DNA of 64,000 nt, from contig NZ_JAEOAH010000017.1 of NCBI RefSeq assembly GCF_016612995.1, positions 1-64,000 of the forward strand, in the 5' to 3' direction. Below, one piece after another: positions 26,496 through 34,768 of this stretch (position 1 is its first letter; every line of letters starts with the position of its first letter). Under the pieces are notes generated by a model. That model was given only the letters and a program-made list of their open reading frames with translations, did not search any database and was not told where the DNA came from. Origin of the DNA: Viridibacillus soli. Its GTDB lineage: Bacteria; Bacillota; Bacilli; Bacillales_A; Planococcaceae. Made by a program: the position numbers and the translations under genes.

Positions 26496-27326
26496 TTATT
26501 CTTTAACTGTAGTTAACCAGTCGCTCTTTTCAAACCATTTTGCACGTGATTCTAACTCAGCTGGGCTGTCGATATATGAATGTAAGAATGAGTTTAACCA
26601 TTGTAATGATTCAAAGTCGTTTTTTTGAACTGCAAGACCTAAGTTATCTGCTGAGATTACGCCGTCCATTTTTTTTACTTTCCCCTTTTGTTGCAGGTTG
26701 TAAACTTGGATAGCTGGCTCGTCATAGATGACCGCATCTACTTGTCCAGATTGTAATGCAAGTGCTGCTGCTGGAAAATCTTCGAAATCTTTAATTTCTG
26801 CGTTTTTGTATATGCCTTTTGCAAGTAATGAGCCTGTTGTTGCAATTTGAGTAGCAATTTTAGTCCCTTTTTTATCTAAGTCTTCATATGATTTAGTCGT
26901 ATTATCGTTTGCTTGAAGCATGATACTTTGGCCCGTTTTGTAGTAAGGATTCGCAAAGCTGACTGCTAATGCACGTTCACCTGTAATGGACATACCTGCG
27001 AAGATCATATCGATTTCGCCAGTTTGTAATGCTGGAACAAGTCCGTCAAAACCATATTGCTTCACTTCAAGTTTAACGCCTAAATTGTCTGCGATTGCTT
27101 GGGCAACATCGATATCATAACCGATGAATTTACCTTTTGTATCGACCATTTCAAAAGGGTAGTATCCAGGGTTTGTTCCAACTACTAATTTTTTTGCTTT
27201 GATTACTTTTTGTATAGTTGAATTATTGTTGCTTGCTCCTGCTGTTGAACCAGAATCGCCACCGTTGCCACATCCAGCAACGATTAGCATTGTGATCATC
27301 ATTAATGCTGCCAGCCATTTTTTCAT
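26496..27326 (-). CDS. Amino-acid ABC transporter, substrate-binding lipoprotein
   Basis: 276-residue family 3 solute-binding protein. A lipoprotein signal with lipobox VAGC (Cys about residue 19) is followed by a Gly/Ser/Asn linker. The SBP_bac_3 domain then reads KKLVVGTNPGYYPFEMVDTKG, GYDIDVAQAIADNLG, FDGLVPALQTGEIDMIFAGM and QSGQVDAVIYDEPA. It captures a polar amino acid at the outer membrane face for the permease/ATPase pair downstream. First gene of the operon. Upstream lie a -35/-10 pair and three ArgR/AhrC-like boxes, so arginine, ornithine or another basic amino acid is proposed. Start ATG follows AAAGAGGGGTATAAATT. Confidence 0.9.
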   Translation of the reverse strand: MKKWLAALMMITMLIVAGCGNGGDSGSTAGASNNNSTIQKVIKAKKLVVGTNPGYYPFEMVDTKGKFIGYDIDVAQAIADNLGVKLEVKQYGFDGLVPALQTGEIDMIFAGMSITGERALAVSFANPYYKTGQSIMLQANDNTTKSYEDLDKKGTKIATQIATTGSLLAKGIYKNAEIKDFEDFPAAALALQSGQVDAVIYDEPAIQVYNLQQKGKVKKMDGVISADNLGLAVQKNDFESLQWLNSFLHSYIDSPAELESRAKWFEKSDWLTTVKE

Positions 27327-27374
27327 AATTTATACCCCTCTTTAATTATATTTTAGATTAAGTTGATAAATTGA

Positions 27375-27403
27375 ATTATAGTTTATTTTTATTCATAAGT
27401 CTA
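27375..27403 (-). promoter_or_regulatory. Promoter of the amino-acid ABC operon with ARG box in the spacer
   Basis: Minus strand: TAGACT (plus 27398-27403), 17 bp, TATAAT (plus 27375-27380). The first ARG-box-like site lies between the two hexamers, so a bound regulator would block RNA polymerase. Confidence 0.7.
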
Positions 27404-27477
27404 CATAAAAATTAATATATATTGAGTTTTTATACACATTAATTAATATTTAAAGTGTTATATTGGATTTTTATGCA
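27382..27477 (-). promoter_or_regulatory. Three ArgR/AhrC-like boxes at exact 41-bp spacing
   Basis: Minus-strand sites TGAATAAAAATAAA (plus 27382-27395), TGTATAAAAACTCA (27423-27436) and TGCATAAAAATCCA (27464-27477) each match the two half sites of the ARG box TGAAT-WWWW-ATTCA at 8 of 10 positions. Offsets are 41 and 41 bp, close to four helical turns, so all face the same side of the DNA. ArgR/AhrC binding is inferred from the consensus. Confidence 0.6.
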
Positions 27478-27591
27478 CTTTAAATACATTTAATATGTAT
27501 ATTAAATTCCAGAGAAAATATTGGATGAAGAGCTTTGGCGTTACTCGAAAAATCTATTCCCCGCTCGCATCAAAGCTTTCTTTCCATTATA

Positions 27592-27616
27592 AAAGCCCGA
27601 CAGTTTGCCGGGCCTT
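27592..27616 (-). terminator. Terminator of the orphan flagellin gene
   Basis: A GC-rich hairpin (CCCG / CGGG with flanking AAG/CTT) overlaps the flagellin stop codon at 27615 and is followed on the minus strand by TTTTATAATGG. Confidence 0.7.
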
Positions 27617-28460
27617 AGTGTCTTGGGTATTGTTTTGGTGGGCGAAGTAATTCTAAGATGGATTGTGCTTGTTGCATGTGTAGGCTTAGGGCGTATTGGG
27701 CTGCCTGTTGAAGTATGTTGGCTTTGACGAAATTCATCATTTCTTTGGCCATGTCTGTGTCGCGGATGCGAGATTCAGCGTCGGTTAGATTTTCTGCCAT
27801 GTTGACTGAGTTGTTGTAGGCGTGTTCGAGACGATTTTGATATGCGCCTAAGCGTGAGCGTTCGGCGGATACTTTGTTGATAGCTGCACCAAGTCCTGAT
27901 ATGGCTGATTCGGCGTTCTCTCGTGTGTCGATGGATAGACCGTTAATACCTAGACTTGCACTGCTCATGTCGTTAATGTACATGTCAATTGTTTGACCCG
28001 AGTTGGCACCTGCTTGAATTTTCAATGAATCTTTTGAAGAGCTTCCGTCTAAAAGCTTTTTTGTATTGAACTCTGTGTCTGTTGATGTTCGTGTGATTTC
28101 TTTTTTGAGCTCTTGGAATTCGAGATCAAGCAGGCGTCGATCTTCATCAGTTAATGTGTCATTTGATGCTTGAATACTTAGTTCTCGCATACGTTGAAGC
28201 ATGGCATGTGTTTCGTTAAGTGCACCTTCTGCTGTTTGGACCATTGAAATACCGTCTTGGATGTTTTTACTGGCCATGTTGAGGCCTCGAATTTGGGCAC
28301 GCATTTTTTCAGAGATGGCTAGACCAGCTGGATCGTCGCCCGCCCGGTTAATACGATAACCCGTTGAAAGACGTTCAAGTGCTTTGCTCCCCATATTCCA
28401 ATTGTTATTCATACTTTTTAATATAGAGAGGCCTTGAGCGTACCAGGATCCTATCTTCAT
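27615..28460 (-). CDS. Divergent orphan flagellin
   Basis: 281-residue flagellin with D0/D1 domains and almost no variable D2/D3 region. Clear hallmarks are LERLSTGYRINRAGDDPAGLAISEKMRAQIRGL, NIQDGISMVQTAEGALNE and the C-terminal SRIRDTDMAKEMMNFVKANILQQA. The extreme N-terminus (MKIGSWYAQGLSI) lacks the usual INHN..ALN start. The C-terminus runs past the usual LLR end by eight residues (PPKQYPRH). These termini form the D0 coiled coil in filaments, so this may be a minor or specialised filament protein. No chaperone or other flagellar gene is adjacent. A sigma-D promoter lies upstream. Start ATG follows AAAGGA at about 11 bp. Confidence 0.88.
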   Translation of the reverse strand: MKIGSWYAQGLSILKSMNNNWNMGSKALERLSTGYRINRAGDDPAGLAISEKMRAQIRGLNMASKNIQDGISMVQTAEGALNETHAMLQRMRELSIQASNDTLTDEDRRLLDLEFQELKKEITRTSTDTEFNTKKLLDGSSSKDSLKIQAGANSGQTIDMYINDMSSASLGINGLSIDTRENAESAISGLGAAINKVSAERSRLGAYQNRLEHAYNNSVNMAENLTDAESRIRDTDMAKEMMNFVKANILQQAAQYALSLHMQQAQSILELLRPPKQYPRH

Positions 28461-28491
28461 AGCCTTCAGTCCTTTCTGTGTATTTCAATTT

Positions 28492-28518
28492 ATATCGGCT
28501 TTGGCCACGATTCTTTCA
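28492..28518 (-). promoter_or_regulatory. Sigma-D promoter of the flagellin gene
   Basis: Minus strand: a perfect -10 GCCGATAT (plus 28492-28499) lies 15 bp from TGAA (plus 28515-28518), which matches TAAA at three of four positions. This is the motility sigma factor consensus and lies 32 bp upstream of the start codon. Confidence 0.85.
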
Positions 28519-28675
28519 TTGAAATTGTTACCTTTTTTTACATATTTTCTGTGTAATTGATTATTTCTTTTGTTTTCTTGATTTACCTTCGTAAAACCGG
28601 ATGTTTAAAGTTAAAGGGGTACGGTTAAGCTTTTTATACGTGGTTTGGGCATTCATTTGAAGAGGACGTGGTAAG

Positions 28676-28783
28676 TTGAAGCAATCGAAGAATGTGAAGC
28701 TCGATTTCTATGATGTTGTTATTAATGTATTTGGGATTTTCATTGCATTTTTGTTTATTGCTGTGTATGTGTTAACGCATTGA
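28676..28783 (+). CDS. Small single-pass membrane protein (35 aa)
   Basis: A 35-codon frame starting at TTG after GAGGACGTGGTAAG. It has a short charged head (KQSKNVKLDFYD) and one hydrophobic helix (VVINVFGIFIAFLFIAVYVL), ending in Thr-His. A terminator follows 22 bp after the stop. Short tail-anchored proteins of this shape are common in Bacillaceae and often unannotated. Function unknown; a homologue search would decide. Confidence 0.45.
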   Translation: MKQSKNVKLDFYDVVINVFGIFIAFLFIAVYVLTH

Positions 28784-28805
28784 GTTAGTTTGTGAAAGCA
28801 TTTTT

Positions 28806-28841
28806 AAAGCACCTATCGATTGATAAATGATAGGTGCTTTT
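28806..28841. terminator. Bidirectional terminator
   Basis: The perfect 12-bp stem AAAGCACCTATC / GATAGGTGCTTT has an 11-nt loop, between the small membrane ORF and the convergent IDEAL-domain gene. Confidence 0.88.
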
Positions 28842-28886
28842 CATGTGGTTTGGTTATCCAATTGTAATGCCTCCATTGATACGATG

Positions 28887-29339
28887 TTATAGTTTATTTG
28901 TTAGTATGTAGAATAGGTTTTCATCTCGAACTGTGAGTGCATGGTCGATGAGGCGTAGCGTGTTAGCGTTTTCCAGTTGGCTAATTAAGTCATTGATGTC
29001 CTTATTTAAGCTTTTATAATACTCTTTTGGGGCACTTTCCTTTTTAAGCTCTAAGCCCTCTAGTATTTGTTCCAAATGATCATGGATGTTAGATATGAGC
29101 AGCAATTGATATAGTGGTAAGCGGATGAAACGACTACCCTTTTGGAAAACAAATACTTCAGATAAGTTTTCGACTTGTAAACTGTTGAGATTAAGAACGA
29201 TCTCTTTGCCCTCTGCTGGGATGAAATGATATAGCTCTTCATCTTTTGTAATGGAAAAATATTGGTAAGCAAATACCATTTTAAGCCGAATCCCCTCTTT
29301 CTTAGTATAAAAAGGCTCCATCCTCCGCACATGTAACAT
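28887..29339 (-). CDS. IDEAL-domain protein
   Basis: 150-residue cytosolic protein. The C-terminus (ANTLRLIDHALTVRDENLFYILTNKL) matches the IDEAL domain (ID.AL..rDe..Fy.Lt), a short module found in B. subtilis YpiB and relatives. The N-terminal part is a small alpha/beta domain with an aromatic start (FAYQYFSITKDEELYHFIP) and no known motif. Start: ATG at 29339, 8 bp after AAAAAGGAG; a GTG three codons earlier is in frame but too close to that site. Function unknown. The next upstream gene (29449) is in the same direction with a terminator between them. Confidence 0.7.
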   Translation of the reverse strand: MLHVRRMEPFYTKKEGIRLKMVFAYQYFSITKDEELYHFIPAEGKEIVLNLNSLQVENLSEVFVFQKGSRFIRLPLYQLLLISNIHDHLEQILEGLELKKESAPKEYYKSLNKDINDLISQLENANTLRLIDHALTVRDENLFYILTNKL

Positions 29340-29410
29340 GTAGACCACTCCTTTTTATAGAATTTTCTGATTATTAATATAATAACATAAAATGGACATT
29401 TGGTGAATGA

Positions 29411-29439
29411 AAAAAGCAAAAGAACAAAATTCTTTTGCT
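29411..29439 (-). terminator. Terminator of the 112-aa hypothetical gene
   Basis: The stem AGCAAAAGAA / TTCTTTTGCT has a 5-nt loop and is followed on the minus strand by TTTTTTCATTC, 10 bp past the stop. Confidence 0.88.
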
Positions 29440-29448
29440 GTTTAGAAT

Positions 29449-29787
29449 TTACCTATTTTTCTTCTTCCCGTATGTAAAAAAATAAAAAGCATTTGGCTCA
29501 GCAATTACATAAATTGTTGACAAAATGGCTTTTAGATTTTTCTCGCCTTGCTCATATGGAAGTTTACGCTGATGTAAACTAATATACTTTCGAGTGAGGT
29601 CGACACTAACCGTATCGAAAAAGAAATTGCCGATGTAAATGCCATGGCGCTCTTCGAATTTTCCCTCGGAAGATATGATTACTTTTTTTGAACTGTTTTT
29701 CGGTGCATGGACTAAGTACCATTTAAATGTTTTAACTGAATGAATTGAGCATTTGAAATCAGGAATACGTATAATATAGCGCGTCAA
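29449..29787 (-). CDS. Hypothetical protein (112 aa)
   Basis: Not recognised. A basic protein with alternating beta-strand-like segments (YIIRIPDFKCSIH, TFKWYLVHAP, KKVIISSEG, GIYIGNFFFDTVSVDL). It ends in an aromatic stretch (EPNAFYFFTYGKKKNR). No signal peptide or membrane helix. It has its own terminator and an AT-rich upstream region; the ribosome binding site AGGACGGTGATTAGTTG is moderate. Codon use looks like the neighbours, so it is likely a real gene. Confidence 0.6.
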   Translation of the reverse strand: MTRYIIRIPDFKCSIHSVKTFKWYLVHAPKNSSKKVIISSEGKFEERHGIYIGNFFFDTVSVDLTRKYISLHQRKLPYEQGEKNLKAILSTIYVIAEPNAFYFFTYGKKKNR

Positions 29788-30040
29788 CTAATCACCGTCC
29801 TAATATTCTTATTTATTCAAATATTTAGTTATATATATTTTTACATTATTCTGTAAAAAATTCAACAACATAATTAAAAAGCACCCAATTTTCTTGTTTT
29901 TTTGACTATTCTAGTTGTTTTCACTTTAGAAAATCGACAATTTGAACTATAAAAAAATAAAAGAATGCATGCTAAGTTGCATTTTTATACTGAAGAATAT
30001 TTTATTTTTTATCTAAAATAATAAAGACTGTCCTTATGCA
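29788..30040. other. AT-rich divergent intergenic region
   Basis: Region between the hypothetical gene and ywqB; no gene seen. A small hairpin ATGCA...TGCAT followed by TTTTTAT lies near 29964-29988. The ywqB promoter is at the right end. Confidence 0.45.
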
Positions 30041-30070
30041 TTTACGGATGACCTGAAATAGCCGTATAAT
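30041..30070 (+). promoter_or_regulatory. Promoter of ywqB-ywqA
   Basis: TTTACG (30041-30046), 18 bp, TATAAT (30065-30070). The -10 box overlaps an upstream in-frame ATG at 30069, which shows that this ATG cannot be the start and supports the ATG at 30105. Confidence 0.7.
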
Positions 30071-30104
30071 GAAAGGAAAGTTTTTTTTTGCAGGAGCGAG
30101 ATGT

Positions 30105-31676
30105 ATGAATACAAATATTTCAGAGATTGCCAATAAATATGAAGACTATATTCGAGATAGTATGGCTGCAATTGAGTTAGAGCTGAGTTCATCGGTCCCT
30201 GAAGATGAAGAGCTTGTCAGAAGAGCAGCTTTTTTAGCGCGCCATAACTATGTAAAGATTTCATCATATAGTGAAGTACTAAATATACTTCATTTTGTTG
30301 TACAGGATGCTACACCTGCAACAGCGATTCTTTATATAAACGACGATTTGTTTACATGTGATTGTCGTAATAAAAAATGGTGCCGTCATAAATTAGCGGC
30401 GATGTTCGTGTTATATCAATATGTTGATTCATTGTCTGGTTGGCTCGAGAATTTCCGTTCTCAGAAGTTAAATCAGCTTTCTTTATTTAAAGATGAGCGC
30501 ACGCCCGAAAATTGGCTGAAGCTTGTAGAAAATATTTATAAAGTAAATTTATATGATCAGGAATCGTTAAGTCCTTATTTGATTGAGAGTATTTTCTCAG
30601 ATATGCAATCTCAGATTGCAAGGTATATGCCGCTCGAACGAGAATGGCGTAGCTTATATCAATTGTTTACGCATATGGCACTACTGTCGCATACTTGGAA
30701 GCACTTATTGTCAGCTAATGAATCGACGCGCTCATATATGGCGAATTTTATTGAGCAGGAAAGCCAGTCATTAAAGGACTATATTCGTTTAACTGCTACT
30801 AAGTCGCGCCTTTTTGCTACGGATCCATTTTATGATACTTTGCAGCAAATGACGCATTATTTCCTTGTAAAACAGGAAGGCTATTTTGAAGAGCGTTTGT
30901 ACATTTACACGTTATTTTGGGAATCTATGTTTAATGAGAAAACACGTCGTGAGAGGGAGCTTGAAATGCTCCGCTTGGAAAAAGAATTTGCAAGCGACGT
31001 TAGCTTAGAAGGAATTCGTGCTATGTTCTTCGTTATGCTGAAAAAGTATGATGATTTGCAGCTATCTTTGGCACAGATCAAGGCCCCTGAGTTACTCGTT
31101 TGGCTTGACCTTGCCCATTTTGCTGAGCGCAACGAGGATTCAGAAGCGCTGAAAATGATTGTTCGCGCAATGCTTCTCCATTTAGATGAGTTCATCAATA
31201 ACTGGCTAGCAACGCGATATCGTTCGAATCTCGTCAATACATTTAATCGCCTTTGTACAAAAATCGAATTGACTGATGAAGAGGCCGAGATGCTGTTTGC
31301 GGCTTCTGGTATGTATGGAATGCAGCCATTTTCGCGATATTTAATTGAGAAGAAGCGTTTTTTAGAGTGGGCTGCACTGCATCATCGATTCCCTTCTTCA
31401 TTAGCTTATTTGGAGTTGTGCGGGGTGAAGGATGTGCTTGAATATAAACCTGAGGTACTGCTCCCACTTTATCATTCGCTTGCGTTAGAGGAAGTTTCTC
31501 AAAAATCCCGACAGCATTATAAGCAGGCTGTGCGTGTTTGGAAGAAAATGAAAGCTGCTTCGAAAAAAAGTGCAAAAAATGAATTTTGGAATCAATATGT
31601 CGATATGATTCGGCAGCAATATAAACGACTACGTGCACTACAAGAAGAAATTGAGAAAGGAAATCTGAAGCTATGA
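30105..31676 (+). CDS. ywqB: SWIM zinc-finger protein
   Basis: 523-residue cytosolic protein. The SWIM motif CDCRNKKWCRHKLAAM (CxC...CxH, about residues 85-100) probably binds zinc and nucleic acid or protein. The rest is predicted helical with no clear catalytic motif. It overlaps the SNF2-family gene ywqA by 4 bp (ATGA), so the two are translationally coupled, as in B. subtilis ywqB-ywqA. The pair probably acts together in DNA or RNA remodelling, though the role is not established. Start ATG at 30105, 8 bp after GGAG. Confidence 0.85.
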   Translation: MNTNISEIANKYEDYIRDSMAAIELELSSSVPEDEELVRRAAFLARHNYVKISSYSEVLNILHFVVQDATPATAILYINDDLFTCDCRNKKWCRHKLAAMFVLYQYVDSLSGWLENFRSQKLNQLSLFKDERTPENWLKLVENIYKVNLYDQESLSPYLIESIFSDMQSQIARYMPLEREWRSLYQLFTHMALLSHTWKHLLSANESTRSYMANFIEQESQSLKDYIRLTATKSRLFATDPFYDTLQQMTHYFLVKQEGYFEERLYIYTLFWESMFNEKTRRERELEMLRLEKEFASDVSLEGIRAMFFVMLKKYDDLQLSLAQIKAPELLVWLDLAHFAERNEDSEALKMIVRAMLLHLDEFINNWLATRYRSNLVNTFNRLCTKIELTDEEAEMLFAASGMYGMQPFSRYLIEKKRFLEWAALHHRFPSSLAYLELCGVKDVLEYKPEVLLPLYHSLALEEVSQKSRQHYKQAVRVWKKMKAASKKSAKNEFWNQYVDMIRQQYKRLRALQEEIEKGNLKL

Positions 31677-34450
31677 CAACTATTTCAAAAGTGCCAACTA
31701 CTTTCATGAAGTCCATCACTCTTGGCATTCAAACTGAGTCAAATCAAGCTTTCACTTTGCAGGCTTTTAGATCTGATGGGCAACCTATGCATACGCATGA
31801 GTGGCTTCCTTTTCTCTTTTTCCAATATGAAGCAGCCTTTTATGGTTTAACAGCAAATTATTCAGAAGAAACTATAACATTAACGCCTCTGGAATTGATC
31901 GAGTTATTTTCCACTAAGGAACAACATCCATTTGTCGAGTATGAAGGCGTGGACATGGCTTCAACGAAGTTGATGACTGCTGCAAATGAAGCTGCTGCTT
32001 TCTGGTACTCTCCGCGCTTATGGGATTCTATTTCACTTGATGAAGCAGAACAGAAACTACAGCTCCGTGTATCACTAGAAGAAACGGCTTCTCAGTTATT
32101 AGAAAATGCATTAATGCAGAAACTTGTGGAGGCTGGGCTACTATTCGCGGATTTACCACCGCTAATACCTTTCTTCCGTAACGGCGGATGGCCGATTACA
32201 GCCAAAAATGTCCATGATGAAATTTTTGTGGCATTACGTTTACGTGAACCTGAAGAGCTGTCTGAGGATTGGATTTTAGAAACGGTTATTCGTGGTAAAA
32301 AAAGTGCCACATATTGGGCACCACCTATGCGCAAGCGCGCTTTAAAAATCGAAAACGCGCTGCCTGATAAGTGGAAGCAACATGCCGAGGGAATAGAGCA
32401 GTTACAAGGGCAAATGTCTAATTTATTGCATATGCATGATTATATGGATGATGCCAATACAAGCATCTTCTTGTCATTAACGTTAACTGATACCGATGTT
32501 AGACAATTTTTACGGTCAGACTTTATTCGCTTACAAGCACTCGGTTTTGAAATTATTTTACCTGCTTGGTTAAAAAACATTAAAGATTCTCGGGTGAAAG
32601 TTCGAGCAAATGCGAGCACCGCTTCGAATTATAAATCAGCTGCTGGTTTACAAGAAATTTTGACATTCAATTGGAAGCTGTCATTGAATGGTCAAGAGCT
32701 GACTATGGAGCAATTTCAGCAGATGGTCAATGATAATCGTGAATTTATACGCGCTGGTACAGAATGGGTGCGTGTGGATGCGGCTTGGATGCAAGAAATT
32801 CGCCAGCTAATGGATAAAGCTGAAAATGAAAATTGGACCGTGCGAGATCTTCTATTCCAGGAGTTGCCTGAAGTGCTTGTTGTACCAGTGGAAGAGGATG
32901 AGGACGAAGCTGCGGATGATCCTTTCTTCCAGTTTGAAATTCAGAAAACATTGAAGGACTATGTGAAAAAGCTACAGGATAAAAAAGGGTTGCCCGCTGT
33001 TGCTGTTTCTGATAAGCTACAAGCCTCTTTACGTCCTTATCAACAAGAAGGCTATGAATGGCTCACATTCATGCGTGAGCAGCAATTTGGTGCTTGTTTA
33101 GCGGATGATATGGGTCTTGGTAAGACGGTTCAGCTTATTTCTTATTTATGCCATGTTTATGAAGAAGAAAAACCACCAACTTTAATTGTTTGCCCAACTT
33201 CTGTTTTAGGCAACTGGCAAAAGGAACTGGAGCGCTTTGCCCCTTCTTTGAAAGTCTATTTACATTATGGTGCAGGCCGCCTGAAGGAAGACACACTTGT
33301 AAGCTATTTTAAAGAGCAATCCCCTCAAGTTGTGTTGACAACTTATGGAACTGTTACGCAAGATGCAGATGTTCTTGAGACATTGGATTGGGCTTGTATT
33401 ACGCTTGATGAAGCGCAAAATATTAAAAATATGCAAACAAAGCAATCCAGAGCGATTCGTAAGCTACGTGGTGAGCATCATATTGCTTTAACAGGAACAC
33501 CTGTTGAAAACCGTTTGTCAGAGCTCTGGGCTATTTTCGACTTTATATACAAAGGATATCTAGGTAGTATACGTCGCTTCCAGGAAGATTTTATCGCTCC
33601 GATAGAGCGAGACGATTCAGAAGCACATAAACAAAAGTTACGTAAAAAAATTCAACCATTCCTGTTACGAAGAACGAAGCAGGATCCTGCACTTATGCTG
33701 AACTTGCCTGATAAGCTTGAGCAGCGCGAATATTGTCCATTAACGCAGGAGCAAGCTGTGCTTTATGAAAGTTTTATCCAAGAAACAATGCATAAACTTG
33801 AGACATTATCGGGCTTTGAGCGCAAAGGGTTGATTTTGAAAATGCTTAGTAAATTAAAGCAATTATGTAATCACCCAGCTTTGTATTTAAAAGAGCCTTT
33901 TGATAATGCCGAAGATATGCTTACGCGTTCTGAAAAACTAGATCGTCTTGTAACCCTTGGTTCGGAAATTGCGAGTAATAATGAGCAATGCTTAATTTTC
34001 ACGCAATATATTGGAATGGGTCACTTATTACAATACTGCTTCTCCGAGCTGTATGATATAGATGTACCGTTTTTAACAGGCAGTATGCCTAAGCAACAGC
34101 GCGATCATTTCGTTGAATCCTTCCAAAATGGTGAATTCCCGATTTTCATCCTGTCATTAAAAGCAGGTGGTACTGGTCTGAATTTAACTGCTGCCAATCA
34201 TGTCTTACATGCGGATCGTTGGTGGAATCCAGCAGTAGAAAATCAGGCGACAGACCGTGCATATCGCATTGGGCAAACACAATTTGTTCATGTTCATAAG
34301 TTCATCACGACTGGAACTGTTGAAGAGAAAATCGACACGCTCCTAACAGAAAAGCAATCATTATCTGAAGATCTTATCCAATCAAGTCAGTGGATTACCG
34401 AGCTTAAAGATGAAGAGATACTCGATCTGCTGTCTTTCAGTTTCAAATAA
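31673..34450 (+). CDS. ywqA: SNF2-family ATPase / helicase-like protein
   Basis: 925-residue SF2 ATPase of the Swi2/Snf2 group. The N-terminal half (to about 430) is the bacterial SNF2-associated region. The motor begins with LRPYQQEGYEWL and carries motif I DDMGLGKTVQLI, Ia LIVCPTSVLGNWQKE, II DEAQNIKN (DEAQ rather than DEAH), III ALTGTPVENRLSELW, IV CLIFTQYIGMG, V SLKAGGTGLNLTAANHV and VI DRAYRIGQ. It probably translocates on double-stranded DNA and displaces bound proteins. It is coupled to ywqB by a 4-bp overlap. Terminator follows at 34463. Confidence 0.92.
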   Translation: MTTISKVPTTFMKSITLGIQTESNQAFTLQAFRSDGQPMHTHEWLPFLFFQYEAAFYGLTANYSEETITLTPLELIELFSTKEQHPFVEYEGVDMASTKLMTAANEAAAFWYSPRLWDSISLDEAEQKLQLRVSLEETASQLLENALMQKLVEAGLLFADLPPLIPFFRNGGWPITAKNVHDEIFVALRLREPEELSEDWILETVIRGKKSATYWAPPMRKRALKIENALPDKWKQHAEGIEQLQGQMSNLLHMHDYMDDANTSIFLSLTLTDTDVRQFLRSDFIRLQALGFEIILPAWLKNIKDSRVKVRANASTASNYKSAAGLQEILTFNWKLSLNGQELTMEQFQQMVNDNREFIRAGTEWVRVDAAWMQEIRQLMDKAENENWTVRDLLFQELPEVLVVPVEEDEDEAADDPFFQFEIQKTLKDYVKKLQDKKGLPAVAVSDKLQASLRPYQQEGYEWLTFMREQQFGACLADDMGLGKTVQLISYLCHVYEEEKPPTLIVCPTSVLGNWQKELERFAPSLKVYLHYGAGRLKEDTLVSYFKEQSPQVVLTTYGTVTQDADVLETLDWACITLDEAQNIKNMQTKQSRAIRKLRGEHHIALTGTPVENRLSELWAIFDFIYKGYLGSIRRFQEDFIAPIERDDSEAHKQKLRKKIQPFLLRRTKQDPALMLNLPDKLEQREYCPLTQEQAVLYESFIQETMHKLETLSGFERKGLILKMLSKLKQLCNHPALYLKEPFDNAEDMLTRSEKLDRLVTLGSEIASNNEQCLIFTQYIGMGHLLQYCFSELYDIDVPFLTGSMPKQQRDHFVESFQNGEFPIFILSLKAGGTGLNLTAANHVLHADRWWNPAVENQATDRAYRIGQTQFVHVHKFITTGTVEEKIDTLLTEKQSLSEDLIQSSQWITELKDEEILDLLSFSFK

Positions 34451-34462
34451 AATAATAGATAT

Positions 34463-34497
34463 AAAATCCGGCTATGATAACGATAGCCGGATTTTTT
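34463..34497 (+). terminator. Terminator of ywqB-ywqA
   Basis: The stem AAATCCGGCTAT / ATAGCCGGATTT is followed by TTTT, 13 bp past the stop. Confidence 0.92.
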
Positions 34498-34735
34498 GAT
34501 CTCTCCCGTTAGATCTTATTCACATTTTATCGCTATTTCTACTTTTTCTTCCCCTTCTCAGATAAGCTGATATTTCAAATCGCGATCCGCCCGTTAGACA
34601 ACGTAACAATTCGTATAATTTGCGTCATCTGCTCTCCGAGTTGCAGTACTCTTTCCGATGTCCATACCATAATATTTGAAATATTCTCCATATAAAGTGG
34701 TAGATAATTTTGTGTTTTGATAAAGATATTATGTG

Positions 34736-34760
34736 CCTATTGGTGCGGTCTTCCAATAGG
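34736..34760 (-). terminator. Weak hairpin after ssb
   Basis: CCTATTGG / CCAATAGG with a 9-nt loop lies just past the ssb stop. The U run is poor, so it may be only an mRNA 3' stabiliser. Confidence 0.4.
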
Positions 34761-34768
34761 GGTATGGT

